Source: Streptomyces sp. SLBN-118
GTDB taxonomy: Bacteria > Actinomycetota > Actinomycetes > Streptomycetales > Streptomycetaceae
Reading direction: 5' to 3'
DNA length: 64,000 nt
Assembly (NCBI RefSeq): GCF_006715635.1
Contig: NZ_VFNP01000002.1
Span: 1,488,001-1,552,000, forward strand
Shown: positions 19,616-32,742 of the stretch, piece after piece
Layout: each line of letters opens with the position of its first letter
Numbering within the stretch: the first letter of the stretch is position 1
Program-made: the position numbers and the translations under genes
The notes under the pieces: generated by a model
The model's input: only the letters and a program-made list of their open reading frames with translations
Database searches by the model: none
What the model was told of the DNA's origin: nothing

Positions 19616-20650
19616 TCATATGCGGCCCGCCTTGCGTTCGGTGACCAGCAGCCAGAGCAGATAACAGCCGCCCAGCACCCCGGTGACCACACCGACCGGC
19701 AGCTGACGGTCGCCGAAGGCCGTGGTGCCGGCCCAGTCGGCGATCAGCAGGAGCGCGGCGCCCATCACCGAGGCGGCAGCCAGGTTCGGCCCCGGGGAGC
19801 GGGTCAGCCGGCGGGCGAGCTGCGGGGCGCTCAGGGCCACGAAGGCGATCGGCCCGGCGGCTGCGGTCGCGACCGCGACGAGCAGGACGCCCGAGCCCAT
19901 GAGCACCAGGCGGGTGCGCTCGACGGGCACTCCCAGGGCGTATGCCGCGTCGTCGCCCATCTCCAGCATCCGCAGCGGCCGCCCGTGCGCGACGATCAGC
20001 GGGACGAGAGCGGCGAACACCCCGAGCAGCGGCCAGACCTGCGCCCAGTCGCGACCCTCGAGCGAACCGGTCATCCACAGCGTGGCCTGGGCGGCGTCGA
20101 CCAGGCTGGCCTTGGTGATCAGGTAGCCGTTGGCCGCGGTGAGCATGGCGGCGATGCCGATGCCGGTGAGGACGAGGCGGTAGCCGTGCACTCCGCGCTT
20201 CCACGCCAGCACATAGACCGCGACACCGGTCACCAGTCCGCCGGCGACCGCGCCGCCCGCCACCGCGAGCGCTCCGCCGTGGAAGAGGACGATCACGCCG
20301 AGCGCGCCGACCGTGGCACCCTGCCCGAAGCCGATCACATCCGGACTGCCCAGCGGATTGCGGGAGATGGACTGGAAGACGGCACCACTGAGGGCGAGCG
20401 AGGCGCCGACGAGCAGCCCGGCCAGCACCCGCGGCAGCCGCAGGTCCTGGACGATGAACTCCTGGGCCGGGGTGCCGTTCCCGAGTAGTGTGGCCACGAC
20501 TTCGCCGGGCGAGATGGGGAAGTCGCCGCTGCCGATGAGTACGACTCCGGCTGCCACGGTGACCGCGGCCAGCAGCACAACGATGAGACCCGTTCGCGTG
20601 TCGACCCGCATGGAAAGCCCGCCGGGGGTGCGCATCGCTTTGACCGTCAC
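19616..20650 (-). CDS. FecCD-family siderophore permease (second subunit)
   Basis: This 344-aa membrane protein has about nine to ten hydrophobic helices and the FecCD signatures DLRLPRVLAGLLVGASLALSG and IAFVALSAPQLARRL. The GTG start overlaps the stop of the preceding permease in the sequence GTGA, and the longest frame's 56 additional N-terminal residues are shadow. It would form a heterodimeric channel with the upstream permease for an Fe(III)-siderophore complex. Confidence 0.94.
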   Translation of the reverse strand: MTVKAMRTPGGLSMRVDTRTGLIVVLLAAVTVAAGVVLIGSGDFPISPGEVVATLLGNGTPAQEFIVQDLRLPRVLAGLLVGASLALSGAVFQSISRNPLGSPDVIGFGQGATVGALGVIVLFHGGALAVAGGAVAGGLVTGVAVYVLAWKRGVHGYRLVLTGIGIAAMLTAANGYLITKASLVDAAQATLWMTGSLEGRDWAQVWPLLGVFAALVPLIVAHGRPLRMLEMGDDAAYALGVPVERTRLVLMGSGVLLVAVATAAAGPIAFVALSAPQLARRLTRSPGPNLAAASVMGAALLLIADWAGTTAFGDRQLPVGVVTGVLGGCYLLWLLVTERKAGRI

Positions 20651-21699
20651 AGGTGAGCCATCCTCTTGCGGCGCACGAGATGGATGAAGACGGGCCCGCC
20701 GATCAAAGCGGAGACGATGCCGACCTGGAGCTCGGAGGGGCGGGTGACGACCCGGCCGATGACATCGGCGCCCAGCAGCAGGACCGGCGACAGGATCGTG
20801 GCGTACGGCAGGATCCACCGCATGTCGGGCCCGGTGAGGGAGCGCACCAGATGCGGGATCATCAGCCCGATGAAGACGATCGGTCCGCAGGCGGCGGTCG
20901 CGGCCCCGCAGAGCAGGGTGACGGTCAGCATGGCCAGTGCGCGCGTACGGTTCAGCTGCGCGCCGAGCGCGCGGGCGGTGTCGTCGCCCATCTCCATCGC
21001 GTTGAGCGGTCGTGCGAGCAGCAGCGCGAGCACCACGCCCATGCCGATGAAGGGCGCGATCTTACGGATGGTCTCCATGTCGGCCGACGCGAGGGAGCCG
21101 ACCGTCCAGAACCGGAGCCGTTCGAGGGCGGCCGAGTCCAGCAGCTGGACGGCGTTGATGTAGCCGTAGAGCGCGGCGGTGACGGCGGTCCCGGCGAGGG
21201 CGAGCCGTACCGGAGTCGCGCCGCGGCTGCCGCCGAGGATGTACACGAGTACGGAGACGACGGCGGCGCCGGTGAACGCGAACCACACGTATCCGGTCAG
21301 CGACGTGACGCCGAGGAAGCTGATGGCAGAGACGACCGCGGCCGACGCTCCCGCGTTCACTCCCAGCAGTCCGGGTTCTGCCAGCGGATTGCGCGTCACG
21401 GCCTGCATCACCGCGCCCGAGAGCCCGAGGGCAGCACCGACGATCAGTCCGAGCAGGGTCCGCGGCACCCGGACATCGTGGATGATCACGTCGTTTCCGA
21501 CGCCGGCGTTGTGGAACAGCCCGTGCCACACCTCGGAGAGCGGAATCGACTTGGCACCGACGGCGATGCTCGCGACACAGACCAGCAGCAGGACACCGAG
21601 GGACACGAGCAACCCGGCGGCACGCAGGGCATGCCGCTTGCGGGGCTCGGCCGCGGATATCGGCTCCGCGCTCTGTTCGGGGGGACTGTCGACCAACAC
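20647..21699 (-). CDS. FecCD-family siderophore permease (first subunit)
   Basis: The 350-aa permease has a short cytoplasmic N-terminus, then multiple membrane helices with DVRVPRTLLGLIVGAALGLSG and PIVFIGLMIPHLVR, the FecCD signatures. It is the first gene of a permease-permease-ATPase operon. The start codon is a GTG with no recognisable SD. An iron-box-like sequence lies 5 bases upstream (21704-21722), so iron-dependent repression is likely. No substrate-binding lipoprotein gene is present in the window, so the operon must use one encoded elsewhere. Confidence 0.95.
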   Translation of the reverse strand: MLVDSPPEQSAEPISAAEPRKRHALRAAGLLVSLGVLLLVCVASIAVGAKSIPLSEVWHGLFHNAGVGNDVIIHDVRVPRTLLGLIVGAALGLSGAVMQAVTRNPLAEPGLLGVNAGASAAVVSAISFLGVTSLTGYVWFAFTGAAVVSVLVYILGGSRGATPVRLALAGTAVTAALYGYINAVQLLDSAALERLRFWTVGSLASADMETIRKIAPFIGMGVVLALLLARPLNAMEMGDDTARALGAQLNRTRALAMLTVTLLCGAATAACGPIVFIGLMIPHLVRSLTGPDMRWILPYATILSPVLLLGADVIGRVVTRPSELQVGIVSALIGGPVFIHLVRRKRMAHL

Positions 21700-21703
21700 G
21701 AGG

Positions 21704-21722
21704 TTAGGTTAGCCTACCCTGC
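21704..21722 (-). promoter_or_regulatory. DmdR/IdeR-type iron box before the siderophore permease operon
   Basis: TTAGGTTAGCCTACCCTGC (plus-strand reading) matches about 15 of 19 positions of the actinobacterial iron box TTAGGTTAGGCTAACCTAA, with the left half perfect. It sits 4 bases from the GTG start of the operon, and a TATAGC-like -10 lies just upstream of it on the minus strand, so a bound repressor would cover the transcription start. Confidence 0.8.
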
Positions 21723-21823
21723 TATATTTCCTCGATGAGGGAAGCCCACCCGTGGGCCGGACGAAGCTCAACTCCCGGGCGGGCACCCCCGATTCCGCTC
21801 ACGCGTGGTCCTGACGGGGTGTC

Positions 21824-22852
21824 CTACAGTCCCAGCCGGGACAACGCCTTGCCCGCGTCCAGCGTGCACACCCCGTCCCCCGCCCGCGTCCAGGCCGCCG
21901 CACACAGCGCCCTCAGCCCGTCCAGCGGCTCACCCTCACCGCCGAGCGCGAGCGCATCGTCCCGTACCGACGCGGTCCACCCGCCGCACTCGAATCCGCC
22001 GTCCGCCCTGGCCACTTCGGGCTGCCCGGTCAGCATCCCGCGCAGATCGGCGTCCACATAGGTGGGCCGGTGCTGGGGCGGCGCGGCCAGCAGCTGCGCA
22101 CCGTCGGTCACCCCGGTCAGTACGAGCAGGGAATCGACGCCTCCGTTGAACGCACCCTCGATGTCCGTGTCCAGCCGGTCCCCCACGACCAGCGGCCTGC
22201 GCGCGCCCGTCCGCAGGATCGTCTCCTTGTGCATCGGCGGCAGCGGCTTCCCTGCCACCCGCGGCTCGGCGCCTGTCGCGATCCGTACGACCTCCACGGC
22301 CGCGCCGTTCCCGGGCGCGATCCCCCGGGCGCTGGGAATCGTCAGATCCGTGTTGGAGGCGAACCAGGGCACACCCCGCGCGATCGCGTAGCACGCCTCC
22401 GCGAAGCGTCCCCACGTCAGATCGGGCCCGCCGTATCCCTGCACCACCGCCGCCGGATCGTCGTCGGCGGACTCCACCGGCTCAAGGCCCCGCTCGCGCA
22501 GCGCGACCCGCAGCCCCTCCCCGCCGATCACCAGTACCCGGGACCCGGCCGGCACCTGCTCGGAGATCAACCGCGCGACCGCCTGCGCGGAGTTGATGAC
22601 ATCCGCCGCATCGGTGGGGACACCCAGCTCGGTGATGTGCTCGGCCACGGCCTCGGGCGGCCGCAGCGCGTTGTTCGTCACGTACGCGAGGTGCATCCCG
22701 CGCTCGCGCGCCGTCAGCAGCGAATCCACGGCGTGCTCGATCGCCTCACCACCGGCGTACACCACACCGTCCAGGTCCAGCAGCGCCGTGTCGTACGCCT
22801 CGCTCAGCGCCGTACCGCTCACGCCCGGCCGGGTCCTGTGCTGCTGACTCAT
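21824..22852 (-). CDS. HAD-IIA (NagD-type) phosphatase
   Basis: The 342-aa protein has the HAD motif I DLDGVVY, motif II VTNNA, and motif III/IV GDRLDTDIEGA, in the NagD-like arrangement with a C2 cap. It corresponds by position to Rv1692, described as a glycerol-3-phosphate phosphatase. An extra C-terminal region of about 70 residues follows the HAD core. GAGGAG stands 9 bases before the ATG at 22852, which I prefer over ATG 22858. In mycobacteria it is directly upstream of the small gene and tlyA; here the iron transporter and SCP2 genes intervene. Confidence 0.93.
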   Translation of the reverse strand: MSQQHRTRPGVSGTALSEAYDTALLDLDGVVYAGGEAIEHAVDSLLTARERGMHLAYVTNNALRPPEAVAEHITELGVPTDAADVINSAQAVARLISEQVPAGSRVLVIGGEGLRVALRERGLEPVESADDDPAAVVQGYGGPDLTWGRFAEACYAIARGVPWFASNTDLTIPSARGIAPGNGAAVEVVRIATGAEPRVAGKPLPPMHKETILRTGARRPLVVGDRLDTDIEGAFNGGVDSLLVLTGVTDGAQLLAAPPQHRPTYVDADLRGMLTGQPEVARADGGFECGGWTASVRDDALALGGEGEPLDGLRALCAAAWTRAGDGVCTLDAGKALSRLGL

Positions 22853-22912
22853 TTGCATACGCTCCTCGTTCTGGGCCACTGACCCGATCATCGCTCATAC
22901 CCGGAGCCCACA

Positions 22913-22918
22913 TACGAT
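22913..22918 (+). promoter_or_regulatory. Candidate -10 element for leaderless DUF1015 mRNA
   Basis: TACGAT ends 6 bases before the ATG at 22925. Transcription starting 7 bases after a -10 box would begin at the A of the start codon, and no SD is present, as expected for a leaderless message. No clear -35 is visible. Confidence 0.4.
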
Positions 22919-22924
22919 GCACAA

Positions 22925-24205
22925 ATGAACACCGAAGGTCCTGCGGCCAACGACGGTCTGCACCTGATCCCGTTCCGTGGGCTGCGCTATGTCCCCGAGC
23001 GGGTCGGCAGCATCGCCGCCGTGACCTCGCCGCCGTACGACGTCGTCGTCAGGCCCGACGGCCTGCACCACCTGGAGTCGGCGGACCCCTACAACATCGT
23101 CCGGCTGATCCTCCCGCAGGCGAACTCCACCGGCGACCGCAACCAGAAGGCCGCCGACACGCTCGCCCGCTGGCTCTCCGAGGGCATCCTGGCCGCGGAC
23201 CCGGAGCCCGCGCTCTACGTGTACGAGCAACGTCAGGGCGATCTCCTCCAGCGAGGCGTCATCGGTGCGCTCGCCCTGTCAGAACCGTCCGAAGGCGTCG
23301 TTCTCCCCCACGAGGACGTGATGCCGGACATCGTCGCGGACCGCGCGGCCCTGATGCGAACGACCGCCGCCAACCTGGAACCGCTGCTGCTGACCTACCG
23401 CAGCATGGGCGGCCCGACCGGCGCGACCCTCGTCATCGAACGCACCGTCCAGTGCTCCCCGCTCCTGGAAACGACGACCGAGGACGGCTTCAGCCACCGT
23501 CTGTGGTCGGTGACGGACCCCGAGGATCTGGCCGAGATCCGCTCCGACCTGGCCGAACGTCAGGCTCTGATCGCAGACGGCCACCACCGCTGGGCGACGT
23601 ATCTGCGGCTGCGTGCCGAGCACCCCGCGCCCGGACCCTGGAACTACGGCCTCGTCCTGCTGATCGACACGGCCCGCTACCCGCTGCGGGTACGCGCCAT
23701 CCACCGGGTGCTGCAGCGTCTCCCCGTCTCCGAAGCGCTGGCGGCCCTGGGCGGGGCCTTCCGCGTCCGGCACCTGGAGGGCCCGCTCCCGCAGGCACTG
23801 CGGGCGCTCGGCGAGGCCGCGGCGGAGGGAAACGCCTTCCTGCTGGCGGGCGACGGTGCCTTCCACCTCCTCGACCGCCCGGACCAGGGGCTGCTGTCCC
23901 GCACGGTGCGCGCCGACCGCCCCGAAGGCTGGCGCACACTCGACGCCACCGTCCTCCACTCCACGCTCCTGGACCACATCTGGCGGATCCCGGACACCCC
24001 GGAGTACATCGCGTACATCCACGACACCGAGGCGGCGGTCACCCAGGCCGAACGCCGGGGCGGGACCGCGGTGTTGATGCACCCGGTCCGGGAGGACGTC
24101 GTACGTGACCTCGCCCGCGAGGGCGTCACGATGCCCCGCAAGTCCACGTCCTTCGGCCCGAAGCCGGCGACGGGACTGGTCCTGCGAAGTCTGACGCTGG
24201 ACTGA
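22925..24205 (+). CDS. DUF1015 family protein
   Basis: This 426-aa cytoplasmic protein belongs to DUF1015, recognised by the opening IPFRGLRYVPERVG, the SPPYDVV motif near residue 37, LYVYEQRQ, and the ADGHHRWATYLRLR segment near residue 220. The DGHHR motif resembles the phosphate-binding motif of ParB-like and serine-kinase-related folds, so nucleotide or phospho-ligand chemistry is possible, but no activity can be assigned. It is divergent from the NagD phosphatase and convergent with the TPR gene, with a hairpin between. Confidence 0.88.
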   Translation: MNTEGPAANDGLHLIPFRGLRYVPERVGSIAAVTSPPYDVVVRPDGLHHLESADPYNIVRLILPQANSTGDRNQKAADTLARWLSEGILAADPEPALYVYEQRQGDLLQRGVIGALALSEPSEGVVLPHEDVMPDIVADRAALMRTTAANLEPLLLTYRSMGGPTGATLVIERTVQCSPLLETTTEDGFSHRLWSVTDPEDLAEIRSDLAERQALIADGHHRWATYLRLRAEHPAPGPWNYGLVLLIDTARYPLRVRAIHRVLQRLPVSEALAALGGAFRVRHLEGPLPQALRALGEAAAEGNAFLLAGDGAFHLLDRPDQGLLSRTVRADRPEGWRTLDATVLHSTLLDHIWRIPDTPEYIAYIHDTEAAVTQAERRGGTAVLMHPVREDVVRDLAREGVTMPRKSTSFGPKPATGLVLRSLTLD

Positions 24206-24252
24206 GACCGAAGACTGAAGCCGGAGACTCAACCTGAGACTGAAACCGAAGA
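24203..24252 (+). repeat. Short degenerate tandem repeats after DUF1015
   Basis: Four imperfect 12-13-base units of the type ACTGAAACCGAAG follow the DUF1015 stop codon and run up to the terminator stem. They are non-coding. Confidence 0.6.
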
Positions 24253-24287
24253 AGGGGCGGCACCCGCTGGGATGCCGCCCCTTTTCG
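24252..24287. terminator. Bidirectional terminator between convergent genes
   Basis: AAGGGGCGGCA and TGCCGCCCCTT form an 11-bp stem with a 10-base loop, followed by a T-rich stretch on the plus strand and an A-rich stretch before it. It can end both the DUF1015 (plus) and TPR (minus) transcripts. Confidence 0.85.
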
Positions 24288-24298
24288 TTCACGTCCCT

Positions 24299-26170
24299 CT
24301 ACTCGGACTTGTCGCCCTCGACGTCGCCCGACTCGTCATCGGAGTCGGCTGCCGGCCCGTCGTGGTCGTCGTCCTCGTCGATGGCGTCGACGAACTCGAC
24401 ACCGTCCAGCTCTGCCAGCCGGTCCGACGCGTCGGTTGCCCCGTCCTTGTCGGCCTCGAGCGCCTTGGCGAACCACTCACGCGCCTCGCTCTCACGCCCG
24501 GCCGCCAGCAGAGCGTCGGCATAGGCGTAGCGCAGCCGCGCGGTCCAGGGCTGTACGGTGCTGGACGCCAGCTCCGGGCTCTGCAGGGTCACGATGGCGG
24601 CCTCGATCTGCCCCATGTCCCTGCGCGCACCGGCCGCGACCAGCCGCATCTCGACCTGACCCGCCTTGTCGAGCTTCTGCACCTCGGGCTCACCGGCCAT
24701 CGCCATCGCCCGCTCGGGCCGCCCGAGTCCGCGCTCGCAGTCCGCCATGACGGGCCACAGCTCGACACTGCCGGTCATCCGCTTGGCCGCCCGGAACTCG
24801 GCAAGCGCCTCCGCGTACTTCTGGTTCGCATACGCGGCGAAGCCCGCGGCCTCGCGCACGGCGGCCACGCGTGAGGCGAGCCGCAGCGCGACCTTGGAGT
24901 AGGCATACGCCTGCTCGGGGTCCTCGTCGATCAGATTGGCGACCATGACCAGGTTCCTCGCGACGTCCTCGGCGAGACCCTTCGGCAGGCTCTGCAGCTC
25001 CTGCCGTACGTCGTTGTCGATCTCGTCGCCCGTGACATCGTCGGGAATCGGCAGCCGCTTGATCGGCTCGCGCTCGGGACGGCCACGGTCGCGGTCATCC
25101 CGGCGTCCGTAGCCACCACGGTCGTCACGCTGACCGCCACGGTACCCACCACGGTCGTCACGGCGGTCGTCACGACGCGGCCCGCTCGGGCGGTCGTCAC
25201 GGCGTCCATAGCCACCGCTGCTGGGGCGCCCGCCGGGGCGTGCACCGCGGTCGTCATCGCGCCGCGGCCCGCTCGGGCGGTCGTCACGACGCCCATAGCC
25301 ACCGCTGCTGGGGCGGGAGCCGCCGCGGTCGTCGCGCTGGCCGCCGCGGTACCCACCACGGTCACGGTCGTCATCACGACGGAAGGACGGACGCTCATCA
25401 CGCCGGTCATCCCGACGGTCATCGCGACGCGGCCCACCCGGACGCTCGTCACGACGGTCGTCACGCGGTCCTCGGTACCCACCACCGGAACGGTCGTCGC
25501 GCCGGAAGCCGCCACCACCGCTGCCGCCGGGGCGCGAACCGCCACGGTCGTCGCGCTGGCCGCCGCGGTACCCACCACGGTCACGGTCGTCATCACGACG
25601 GAACGATGGACGCTCATCACGCCGGTCATCCCGACGGTCATCGCGACGCGGCCCACCCGGACGCTCGTCACGACGCCCATAGCCACCACCACTGGGGCGC
25701 CCACCACGGTCGTCATCACGACGCGGCCCACTCGGACGCTCGTCACGACGCCCATAGCCACCGCCACCGGAACGGTCGTCGCGCCGGAAGCCGCCACCAC
25801 CGCTGCCGCCGGGGCGCGAACCGCCACGGTCGTCGCGCTGGCCGCCGCGGTACCCACCACGGTCACGGTCGTCATCACGACGGAACGACGGACGCTCATC
25901 ACGCCGGTCATCGCGACGCGGCCCACTCGGACGCTCGTCACGACGCCCATAGCCACCACCACTGGGGCGCCCACCACGGTCGTCATCACGACGCGGCCCA
26001 CTCGGACGCTCGTCACGACGGTCATCACGCGGGCGGTATCCACCACGGTCGTTGTCACGCCGCGGCCCACGGTCCCGGTCGTCACGGCCACCGCGGAAGC
26101 CGCTCCGGTCACCACCGTCCCTACGACGCGGCTCGCGCTCCGGACGGTCGTCGGGAGAGTTGGTGGGCAT
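24299..26170 (-). CDS. TPR-domain protein with long Arg/Asp/Gly repeat (RGG-like) disordered domain
   Basis: The 623-aa protein has two parts. Residues 1 to about 360 are almost entirely R, D, G, P, S, E and Y arranged as repeats such as RRDERPSGPRRDDDRGG, GGYRGGQRDDRGG and GGGYGRRDERP: low complexity, highly charged and surely disordered. Residues about 365-580 form a helical TPR region (ELQSLPKGLAEDVARNLVMVANLIDED, then repeated A.A...YAEALAEFRAAKR-like helices), and the tail is acidic. The C-terminal part matches the position and type of Rv1691. AGGAG lies 7 bases before the ATG. The gene lies directly downstream of the rRNA operon on the same strand, behind its terminator. RGG-type tracts often bind RNA or condense; that role is inference. 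Confidence 0.88.
   Translation of the reverse strand: MPTNSPDDRPEREPRRRDGGDRSGFRGGRDDRDRGPRRDNDRGGYRPRDDRRDERPSGPRRDDDRGGRPSGGGYGRRDERPSGPRRDDRRDERPSFRRDDDRDRGGYRGGQRDDRGGSRPGGSGGGGFRRDDRSGGGGYGRRDERPSGPRRDDDRGGRPSGGGYGRRDERPGGPRRDDRRDDRRDERPSFRRDDDRDRGGYRGGQRDDRGGSRPGGSGGGGFRRDDRSGGGYRGPRDDRRDERPGGPRRDDRRDDRRDERPSFRRDDDRDRGGYRGGQRDDRGGSRPSSGGYGRRDDRPSGPRRDDDRGARPGGRPSSGGYGRRDDRPSGPRRDDRRDDRGGYRGGQRDDRGGYGRRDDRDRGRPEREPIKRLPIPDDVTGDEIDNDVRQELQSLPKGLAEDVARNLVMVANLIDEDPEQAYAYSKVALRLASRVAAVREAAGFAAYANQKYAEALAEFRAAKRMTGSVELWPVMADCERGLGRPERAMAMAGEPEVQKLDKAGQVEMRLVAAGARRDMGQIEAAIVTLQSPELASSTVQPWTARLRYAYADALLAAGRESEAREWFAKALEADKDGATDASDRLAELDGVEFVDAIDEDDDHDGPAADSDDESGDVEGDKSE
25484..25912. repeat. 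Near-identical DNA repeats inside the TPR gene
   Basis: A stretch of about 147 bases (25484-25630) recurs 282 bases away (25766-25912) with essentially one difference, and shorter copies of the same units occur across roughly 25080-26150. These direct repeats encode the R/D/G-rich domain and are prone to length change by slippage or recombination and to misassembly. Confidence 0.85.
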
Positions 26171-26239
26171 CGGCGTAACTCCTGTCTTCAGGTACTGCAG
26201 TCATTCTCGCGCAGCCGGCCATCGGACGCGCTTCGGTAA

Positions 26240-26296
26240 AGCAAGCAAAACAAAAAGGACCCGTGGTCCAGCGTGAACGCTGGACCACGGGTCCTT
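26240..26296 (-). terminator. Intrinsic terminator of the rRNA operon
   Basis: A perfect 19-bp stem (26255-26273 with 26278-26296) and a TGAA loop follow the 5S gene by 8 bases. On the transcribed minus strand a TTTTTGTTTTG tract comes immediately after the stem, giving a textbook factor-independent terminator. Confidence 0.97.
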
Positions 26297-26304
26297 GAAA
26301 GATT

Positions 26305-26423
26305 GTTCGGCGGCGTCCTACTCTCCCACAGGGTCCCCCCTGCAGTACCATCGGCGCTGAAAGGCTTAGCTTCCGGGTTCGGAATGTAACCGGGCGTTTC
26401 CCTAACGCAATGACCACCGAAAC
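26305..26423 (-). rRNA. rrf: 5S ribosomal RNA
   Basis: About 119 bases on the minus strand, starting GTTTCGGTGGTCATTGCG and ending with the complementary GGACGCCGCCGAAC, closing the 5S helix I. The internal CCGAACCCGGAAGCTAAG is the standard 5S loop sequence. It is last in the 16S-23S-5S order. Ends are accurate to a few bases. Confidence 0.96.
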
Positions 26424-26519
26424 CCTATCGGGCTCTAGCGAACAAGCACACTTTTCAATTAAGTAAATTAATTAGTGAAACCAGTTCAACCGGTGCGACT
26501 GTTCGCAACCCGGGAACTA

Positions 26520-26540
<21 letters not shown>
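26424..26540 (-). other. 23S-5S spacer
   Basis: This short spacer includes an A/T-rich stretch (about 26450-26480) unusual for this genome, and at 26520-26536 the 3' arm of the 23S processing stem. No tRNA is present. Confidence 0.7.
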
Positions 26541-31490
<4,950 letters not shown>

Positions 31491-32026
31491 GTTTACCCGT
31501 AATCGGGTTCAACACCACAAGAGCGGGACAACCAGTCGGAATAAGACCAGTCGTCCACAGCGTCCTCGCTGTGTTTTCGCCTGCCCGCCACAAGGGCCGA
31601 CAGGACTTTCAAAGGAACCTCCAACCCACCGAAATGGGCCGGGGTTGTCAATCTGGCGTTGACTTTTGGCACGCTGTTGAGTTCTCAAGGAACGGACGCT
31701 TCCTTCGTACTCACCCTCACGGGCTTTCCTCCGGGCGCTTCCCTTCGGTCTTGCATTTCCAACCTTACCAGACTCTATTTCCGCTCCGTTTCCGGTGAGG
31801 AATTCGATTCCAGCGGCCGTTGGAAGGCCATTGCCTTTCGGCGTGTCCCCTACTTTAGCCGATTCCCCAGGCGACTCATAATTGAGTCACTGAGCTTGAA
31901 TTTCGGCATGCCGAAATCGCACCCGGTTTGGGGTCGTCGTAAGAAGTGGATGGCCGCTCCGGGCTGCTGAACAGCAGGGCCCGTTTCAAGCGGCTCGGAC
32001 TACGTTAGGGGTCGCGCCAACCAGAG
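31491..32026 (-). promoter_or_regulatory. rRNA operon leader and promoter region
   Basis: The 536 bases upstream of 16S hold no gene. On the minus strand I see two candidate -10 boxes: TAAAGT (31852-31857), with TTATGA 18 bases upstream, and TAGAGT (31772-31777), with no good -35. Tandem promoters are normal for Streptomyces rRNA operons. Further on, the leader carries CCTTGAGAACTCAACAGCG (about 31680-31698), the conserved actinobacterial pre-rRNA element related to the one in the spacer. A perfect 18-base palindrome lies at 31900-31917. Confidence 0.7.
31900..31917. repeat. Perfect 18-base palindrome upstream of the rRNA promoters
   Basis: ATTTCGGCATGCCGAAAT is fully self-complementary and lies about 43 bases upstream of the TAAAGT -10 candidate, near a GACTCA-TAAT-TGAGTC inverted repeat (about 31873-31888). 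Both are candidate protein-binding sites. Confidence 0.5.
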
Positions 32027-32668
32027 TCAAGTTGCCCTGCGCCGCCGCATATGGGCCCGGTAAGGGCTGACCGTCGGGTCGTCCACGATCCAGAAGCGCC
32101 AGGGGTGGTGTGCCCCGTCGCCGCCAACCCCGGTGCGGGGGCCGCTGCGCACCAGGTCAGGGTCGGGCGGGGTGCCCCGCAGCAGAGCCAAGGGTGCGTC
32201 GCCGCCGGCGCAGAGGTCGGCGCCGTTCAGGACACGGTCCACATCGAGGGCCGTGGCCAGGCGTGCGGGGCCTTTGGCCAGTTCCTTGTCGTGACGGGCC
32301 GAGAACCGACGTTTGCGGGCGTGGTCGGCGCCCACAAGGATTTCGCCGGCGCGCAGCAGGATCCCGCTCGCCCTTCCTTCCGGGCCGCACACCACGTTGA
32401 GGCAGTGCCACATGCCATAGGTGAAGTAGACGTACGCGTGACCGGGCGGGCCGAACATCACCTGGTTTCGCGCGGTGCGTCCGCGGTACGCGTGGGACCC
32501 CGGGTCGAGTTCCCCCGCGTACGCCTCCACTTCGGTGAGCCGTACCTCGATGGGTCCGTCGTCGGTGAGGCGTGCCAGGGTGCAGCCAAGGAGTTCGGGT
32601 GCGACCTCCAGCACTGGGCGGTCGAAGAACTCCCGGGGCAGCGGCGTACGGTCGGGGCTCTCGATCAT
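32027..32668 (-). CDS. mpg: 3-methyladenine DNA glycosylase (AAG/MPG family)
   Basis: The 213-aa base-excision repair enzyme removes alkylated purines. It has LTEVEAYAG (catalytic Glu), [37 protein letters not shown] split over the usual positions, and ILLRAGE, all characteristic of the AAG fold. In mycobacteria mpg sits beside tyrS; here tyrS is about 26 kb away. No strong SD precedes the ATG; a TACCCT-like -10 lies 8 bases upstream of it, so a short leader is possible. Confidence 0.96.
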   Translation of the reverse strand: MIESPDRTPLPREFFDRPVLEVAPELLGCTLARLTDDGPIEVRLTEVEAYAGELDPGSHAYRGRTARNQVMFGPPGHAYVYFTYGMWHCLNVVCGPEGRASGILLRAGEILVGADHARKRRFSARHDKELAKGPARLATALDVDRVLNGADLCAGGDAPLALLRGTPPDPDLVRSGPRTGVGGDGAHHPWRFWIVDDPTVSPYRAHMRRRRAT

Positions 32669-32742
32669 GGCGTCCGAGGGTACCGGGGAACCGGCTACGG
32701 TCGTCGCGCGTATGTAGTGGTCAGAACGAAGAAGGAGTGGAC

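Noticed and set aside
25080..26150. Possible CRISPR array
   Set aside because: Repeats are in frame, of varying length, without unique spacers, and encode the R/D/G-rich protein domain; no cas genes are present.
25240..26178. His/Arg-rich plus-strand frame across the TPR repeat region
   Set aside because: Composition results from reading the repeat DNA on the opposite strand; no start signal.
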